Of a DNA stretch of 64,000 nt, positions 58,331 to 64,000 are shown in pieces (the stretch's first letter is position 1; every line of letters starts with the position of its first letter). The notes under the pieces were generated by a model. The model did not search any database and was not told the origin of the DNA. It saw nothing but the letters and a program-made list of their open reading frames with translations. Made by a program: the position numbers and the translations under genes. Origin of the DNA: Hyparrhenia diplandra (lineage: Eukaryota; Streptophyta; Magnoliopsida; Poales; Poaceae); NCBI GenBank assembly GCA_015847255.1, contig JADLZK010013186.1, forward strand, positions 35,006 to 99,005, in the 5' to 3' direction.

Positions 58331-60029
58331 TCCGTCCTTCATCTCGATCTGGTTCAGGCTCTACTATGACTTATCTTTATTTCATTCTGTGATTCTGTGA
58401 AACATCTGAATGAGCCCATTGTATATATTCTAGAGTGCAGTCAGCACTGCAAATTTATACTTACCCATCTCTTTTCCTATCAGATTGGTTCATGTTCTCC
58501 ATTTTACCCTCTGTATGTATGGTTCTCATTGTGTTTAGCACAAACAATATTCTACAAAATTGATCTACAAGTAATTATTTGGCTCCAGGATTTCTCTATT
58601 ACATTTACTACCTTATTTGGTTCCGTCAGACATCTATGAGTGCATTGGGTGAACTCAATCAGGACTGAAACTTTTCTTTGGTTATCTATTGGTTGAGCAG
58701 AAAACTAAAACTGCTCTTTTGCCGAAGTGGGCCAACAATCAACAAAAGAAAATTTTGAAAGATTTTTTTCTCACTGTGTCACGTAGGGACAGTGAAGCAA
58801 ATTAACTAGCATAAATAACCATGGCAGTACAAGTGTACAACTGAATAATGGTCTGTGGACATGAATCATAGCTTAGATGTTATGTAGGCTACACATGAAC
58901 TGGACACAGTTATCACGCAAAGGTAGACAGACAGCCTTTGCACCTATGCCCTCAACTTAAAATGAATGATTGACACTTAAACACAAAAATGGCTCTATTT
59001 TCTATTTGTGTCTGCTGATTCTTCCAGAGTAGAATGCAACAAGACCAAAATTACATGATATGAGTTCATAAATACAATCTATATCTCAATTTATCTTATT
59101 GTTTCATTTGATAATGATTTTTGTTAAACCACATGTTGGAAATACCACTGTCTAATATCATTTTTCTTTGCGCAGGATTAGAGGTTCATATACATGGCGA
59201 TAGGTGCAATACCAGTACCTAAAATCATGTTGTATAGTCAACAAAGATTATGTTTCTTTTAGTTTTTAGACCAATGGCACCAGCCCAGCTTCTATTGAAA
59301 ACGTAACCAGCTGTCCAAACGTTATGATGTTTCTTCTCTCAAAAAGGCGTCTTCCAGAATTGAAATGAATTGTGCATATATGAGGTAGCCAGTTGTAAAG
59401 GAACAAGTTCTTCTGGTGATCAAAATTTTTATGTGCCTACAAAGTGATATATATACTGTAATGCTAGGATTTGGATGTTTCTAGGATTTTGTATGTGACT
59501 GCCATGTATCATATATAAATGTTTGACATCTGAAATCAATTGTTAGACTTTTTCAGATCATTGATTTTATCTAGTTATCTTAGGTGCCGCACTGGATCTC
59601 ACCATGTGCAATGGTTTTAAGTTTAACAGGCTAGCCCACTCTAACCAATGTGTTTCAACCTCAAACATGAATATAATTAATCAGGCCAGCAATACAAATG
59701 CCGCTTATCTTATGTATGCCACCCACACAGGTAGGGCCATTAGCATGACAAAGCAATGCGGCGCTGCGCTGGCGCCCTCTCTTCTAGTGGTTTCTCACAC
59801 CCCTCGAGATAGTTAAGAATCTGAAGCATAACTACTTTGCCAAGTCAGAAGATAAAAATGGGGGGTTGGGAGGGGGGGATATGAATGACACAAGACTCTA
59901 TCAAGTGACTACAACCAAAGAGAAGCACATAAACAATAAAGGAGCAAATTACATGAGATGCTAAAACACATACCATGACCAATTCTAGATATCCTATTAT
60001 AGCTGATATCCAACAAGCGCAATCGTGTC
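58331..60029. other. Intron sequence of the LRR gene
   Basis: AT-rich, no coding signal recognised. The 70-codon open frame at 59604-59816 (+) has no family resemblance. Confidence 0.45.
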
Positions 60030-60186
60030 AATTCCTGAGGCCTTCAATTGTTGATATGTTATTCTTGGACAGGCTTAACATGTGAAGGCCTTTGGAAGAG
60101 CTCCTGCAGTTACTCGCACTGTGCAGAAATACCCAAACATTAGAAATGCGATTGTGTGATCTTCTTGAAACAGAAGAGCAATACAG

Positions 60187-60188
<2 letters not shown>

Positions 60189-60225
<37 letters not shown>
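60189..60225. repeat. (AC)n microsatellite
   Basis: An uninterrupted AC run of about 37 bases, followed by poly-A. It lies in an LRR-gene intron immediately beside an LRR exon. Confidence 0.95.
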
Positions 60226-60229
<4 letters not shown>

Positions 60230-61909
60230 AAAGGAAAAAGTAGGAAAGGAAGACAGCACACTGCTGCTAATAACTGATGTTGAACTAATAATGAGAAAAG
60301 AAAAAGTGGCTTACCAATTGAGTTCCCTGATAAGTTCAATACGCTGAAAACCTGAGAATGCGCTCAGTCTTGGGATCGCAACCAAAACCAAGGTTTGCTA
60401 ACTGTGCCGATGATGAAGCAGGAGTTAACTTTGAAATATAAGTGTAAGCTATCTCCATGCCAAGTGGGCTTTTAGCATCAGGCCGCACAGCAGGAACACC
60501 AGCCATTGGTTCACTAGATTTGGCTAAAGCAGAATTTGAACTTTCTCCTTGCTCATCCAAAGCGATATCATTCATATCAATTTGGTTGATCCAATCCTCG
60601 ATCCTTCTAATATTGTAGGTTCTTTGGAGTAAGTTCACTCGGGTCCTCATCAATATCAGTTTTACTATGTTCAGGCTCCCCACTAATGTCATTTGTATCA
60701 GAAATGTTCACCGACTCAGGCACTTCAACTACAAGGGACTCGTGGAGTGTGCTATCTCTGTTCCACAGCCTCTCTCTCTCTTGATCCGTAGCTTCAATGA
60801 GGTCCCCGTCATTCCCGAATGGTGATAAACATCCCTGGATCTCTGCACAGAATGGGGCAACTGGATCCAGGGAGTGATACTTTCCCTAAATGTATTTGCC
60901 ATCCCAGTATTTCATGACCTACTAGGATCCCATCCCTGACAAAATCTTCTTCTGTGCTTCCAGTGGACCGTTGACCCTCAGCAGCATCAGAGCCACCTAC
61001 TGAACCACTGTCGCCGATGTTTTGATGCATTGCACATTTTGGAGAAAGATTTTGTAAGGTGAATCATCAAATTGATGTACTGCGACGTGCATTTCACCAC
61101 CGCTCAGGTAGTCAAACTTCTCATCAATCAGTGAACATAAACCATCAACAGATCTGCTTGAGACCCTAGTATCTCAGGAATCAACAGAACCTTCTGGATC
61201 ACTGGTGCAATCATTCTGAAATATTGCAGATTGTGATCTTAGGAATTTGCAATGGGAATAAGACATGCGAGGATGGCTATCGGAACCAACAGTGTGATCA
61301 CCCAAAGGTTCACAAAAGTCAAGGCCGATTAGGTCAGATGAGGCATCAAAATCATCCCATTTTTCAGACTGCATGCTTTAGTAGACGCCTCCAACAACTT
61401 CACCTCTCTTGAAACTAGAGGGGCCGCATTTGTGTTCATGGTTTGTAACATCAAACTCAGAGCCTTCGCTAGAATTATGACCTTGATCCGTTTGAAGCAT
61501 GTTTCCAAGAGACTGGCTCTTCTTTAGGTGCCCAGCCTCCTTGCCCTCATCAGAGCATACATATCTATTCAAGTCTTCTGATCTGCAGCATTCTTGATGA
61601 GATGATGAGCTAGTGCCACAATGCCCGCTAACAGCTGAACGGCTATTTCCATCTGCCATCTGGTATGGACTGGCTGAGCCAGTCATGGTCTCCAACTGAG
61701 AATCCTTATTTGTCACTGCACGCATGGTTTCATCTGCTGGGGAAAACCCCTCCTAACAAGAGAACAAAAGAAGATGAGTAGTAGTAAAGTATGATCTAAA
61801 CTAGTTGCTTCTTCGTGGAATGCAACGGTAAAAAAATACAAGTGGTATTTGTCTGTACCTTGGATCTGTGCTGTGCAGTAGAGGATAAAAAGCAAAAGAA
61901 CCTAACCAT

Positions 61910-63451
61910 AAGAAATAAACTCTGATGCCAACTGTGCAAGCTTACAACAGATTGCTTTGATCACCAACACAAAAAAAAGCCTATGAAACCAATCACATTG
62001 CGGAACCGATGGACCTATTTCTGGAGAAAGAACTGAGCTAGCAAATTTGTTACATCTCAGCCGCTATTGGGAATTAGCCGTAATCAACAAAAAGGCCCTC
62101 CAAGGCTCGGCGCAGCCTCCAGATGTAAGTCGGGCTTACTCCCAAAGGCAAGGATAGGGTGGTTGCAGAATTGTTGCAGGCCCACACCCACTTAGAGGTG
62201 CGAGATGTGTAAGACCTCTTGATACCTGCCAGTCTGAAAGAAGGGTTTAGGAACTAGACAAATCCAAAAAGGATGCATGTGTGTGGTGGAAAATCCTGCA
62301 AAAAAGAAAAGGCATACGTGAGCGAGCAAGCATTACTTGAAAAGGGAAAAAATCTTGATAGACAAAGCATATATGAAATTTGTGATTGGGGCAAAAAAGG
62401 AAAAATGGTTATGGTTGCCACATTATACAGTTTTTCATGAAGCTAAGTTAATCATTGGGAGCGGTGCAGCCAGTGAGAGGTATGAATAAATTCAGTTAGT
62501 ACTAGCAGCAAGCATTGGGTACTGATTACAATACACATGGATCAATTAGCATCCAACTGAAAGGAAGTACATCCAAAACAATTCAGTTTAATGTAAAAAA
62601 CAATAAAGAAGTAGCAAAAAGACTGAATAATCACTTGATGCGAAATTTAGGATCAGAGCATACATACGGCTGAGGCGAATTCAGTAACTATCCAATTCCA
62701 ACTGCCATTTAGGATGACATGTTATTCCTCAGCTCAGACATGCAACGAGGAGGACAACGCTAGCTTACACCATCTTGAATTGTTTGTTTCAGATGGAAGG
62801 TTGTTGCTCTTAGATGGCAAGATCCCAGGATTAGAAAAAGGGAACCCCAAAAAGGTGTGGGCAGTAGTAGTACTAGGGGGGATGGATGCTAGTCATTGTT
62901 TGCAACCGAGAGGTAGGTCCAGCGCCTCCACTAGAGCAGCAGCAGCAGCATACGGGACCCAGCATACGTAACACTGACATAGTACAAGACAGAGAGGTAT
63001 GGTTTTTTCTCTCCGGGCCCGTGACGCGAGTCTGCACTTCTGGGTGTGCGGGGAGCAAAAGGCATCAGGGTGGGACAGCGCAAGCCGCGCATTGTACTGG
63101 GAAAAGGACAGCGCAATTACTGAATGATTCCTGTGGTCAGGAGCATAGCATGAGCCAGCACAATGGAATTGGAATGGAAGGATGCCGTTGGCAGATTTCG
63201 CTGAATCGAAACTGATCCTAGACGAACAAGGCAAATAAATCTCGTCTCTCTCGCGGATGAATGAACATCAACAGCTAGCAGGACGTATATAGTAGTAAGA
63301 AAGGAGGAGATCCATCGAGTCGAGGTATGAATTCGTTGGCGCTTCGATTGGATGGATACCTGAGACTAGTGGGACGGAAGGAAGGAAGGAAGCATCCATG
63401 GCGTCCATGAGTCTAGGTTAGAGAGGGGAGGAGGAGGGGGGGAATCTTACC
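61910..63451 (-). other. Leader intron of the LRR gene
   Basis: No coding signal is recognised. The region lies between a donor at 63450/63451 (ggtg|gtaagattcc on minus) and the first coding exon at 61,909. The ORFs at 62,700-63,230 on both strands overlap each other and lack family resemblance. Confidence 0.45.
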
Positions 63452-63690
63452 ACCACAGGAGATTCGGAAGCAATCCAAGTCGGGTTGGTTGGATGGATGG
63501 ATGGATCTCCAGAGGCTCCGTCCGTGGACCGGGTGATGGATCGGGGTGGTGGGATTGGAGGACGAGGAGGAGGAGGAGCTTCCTTCCTCGAGTTGGGCGG
63601 CGGCGGCGGCGGCGGCAGTGACAAGAGGAACGTGGGGAGCGGCGGGGACGAAGAGGGAAGAGGATGCTGCGTCTTTAGCTTTTCGTGTTG
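63452..63690 (-). other. Probable 5' UTR exon of the LRR gene
   Basis: On minus this is a GC-rich, pyrimidine-biased block (repeated gcc and tcc triplets) ending at a strong donor at 63451. It resembles the untranslated first exon typical of plant housekeeping genes. The open frames in it are triplet-repeat artefacts. Confidence 0.5.
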
Positions 63691-64000
63691 ACGTTGATTC
63701 GCAGCTAAATCATCCCTGGATTTCTTTATTTATTTTATTATTAAGTTAGTTAAATCTACGATAAGTACGGGCCAACCATGTCCCTATTTGCAATTTTAGT
63801 CCACAATTTCCAAATATCCATCCATGGGCCATGGCTTGTCGTTTTTTATACGCAAAAATATATCTATCGTGCACGTGTGATGCACATTACCTCGGTCCCC
63901 GTACATCACCTCATGTCCACGCATATCAGCTCGCATAGCGCCACCATCACAATGGAGCTTCAGTTGTATTATTTTTTTTTTTTGACAAATAATGGAGCAG
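63691..64000. other. Upstream flank, nothing recognised
   Basis: AT-rich sequence upstream of the LRR gene's presumed start. No gene or element could be supported before the window ends. Confidence 0.5.

Larger units (their letters stand above)
57176..61909 (-). pseudogene. LRR protein gene (axonemal dynein light chain 1-like), interrupted
   Basis: Land plants retain LRR proteins resembling outer-arm dynein light chain 1; their role in flowerless-cilium plants is unclear. Exon 1 is 61859-61909 (MVRFFCFLSSTAQHRSK). Exon 2 starts at 61752 (GFSPADETMRAVTNKDSQ) and is long, Ser/Asp-rich and disordered. LRRs lie at about 60,030-60,420 (LSLSKNNISTIEGLRN) and 57,560-57,750 (LKELYLAGNKISEVDG, KVLDLRHNKIST), followed by LEAINLDGNPAQKNVGDEHL and a basic Ser-rich tail ending HTQTEGKAL at 57,179. 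Lesions: TAA at 61378-61380 and TGA near 61,172; frame break near 61,060; one extra base at each of 60623-60625, 60384-60387 and 60347-60350 (A/T runs) and at 57374-57377. Correct splice sites and high coherence between lesions suggest a recent pseudogene or sequence errors. Confidence 0.7.

Noticed and set aside
62714..63234. Frames of 85-113 codons on both strands upstream of the LRR gene
   Set aside because: They overlap one another, lack motifs and lie in what looks like a leader intron.
1..64000. CRISPR arrays, tRNA or rRNA genes, intact LTR retrotransposons, complete viral genes
   Set aside because: No regularly spaced repeats, no cloverleaf or rRNA sequence, no paired LTRs and no viral protein motifs were seen on either strand; only a short gypsy fragment is present.

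Overview
The window is nuclear DNA of a flowering plant, almost certainly a grass (Poaceae). Evidence: GC-rich, strongly biased exons beside AT-rich introns, GT-AG introns, dense Stowaway/Tourist/hAT-type MITEs, L1-type LINE debris, a large Mutator-like element (MULE), and plant-only families (STP sugar transporter, dirigent, LHW-type bHLH, PPR, plant mobile domain). I see no CRISPR, tRNA, rRNA or bacterial feature. All calls come from reading translations and motifs; no search was run.

Layout. 0.4-4.2 kb: an unidentified minus-strand gene with a TATA box. 5-6.6 kb: MITEs, two of them nested. 7.2-7.5 kb: a decayed F-box fragment. 7.6-19.8 kb: a ~12.2 kb MULE with long GC-rich terminal inverted repeats. 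It carries a frameshifted MURA transposase, a plant-mobile-domain (PMD) gene, and two tail-to-tail genes for GRF-type zinc-finger proteins; a third TIR-like GC-rich module lies inside it. 19.8-21.0 kb: 3' ends of two host genes, one MATH-BTB-like. 21.6-25.0 kb: a broken LHW-like bHLH gene (minus). 27.9-29.9 kb: a broken PPR gene (minus). 30.2-30.6 kb: a Ty3/gypsy scrap. 31.9-35.4 kb: a divergent pair of intact dirigent genes. 36.1-37.1 kb: a hAT-like element with another nested in it. 37.6-47.3 kb: L1-type LINE fragments around and inside a UTP6 pseudogene (minus). 52.1-56.4 kb: an intact three-exon STP-type sugar:H+ symporter gene. 57.2-63.7 kb: an LRR (axonemal dynein light-chain-1-like) gene on minus, interrupted by stops and frameshifts.

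The genes do not form a pathway. The most interesting unit is the MULE, a four-gene mobile element in which each transcription unit sits behind its own TIR-like promoter module. The second theme is decay. The unknown gene, F-box, LHW, PPR, UTP6 and LRR loci and the MULE's MURA all carry lesions, while the sugar transporter and the dirigent pair are intact. Many frameshifts are a single extra A or T in a short A/T run, which fits either slippage in non-functional copies or base-calling error. Resequencing would separate the two.
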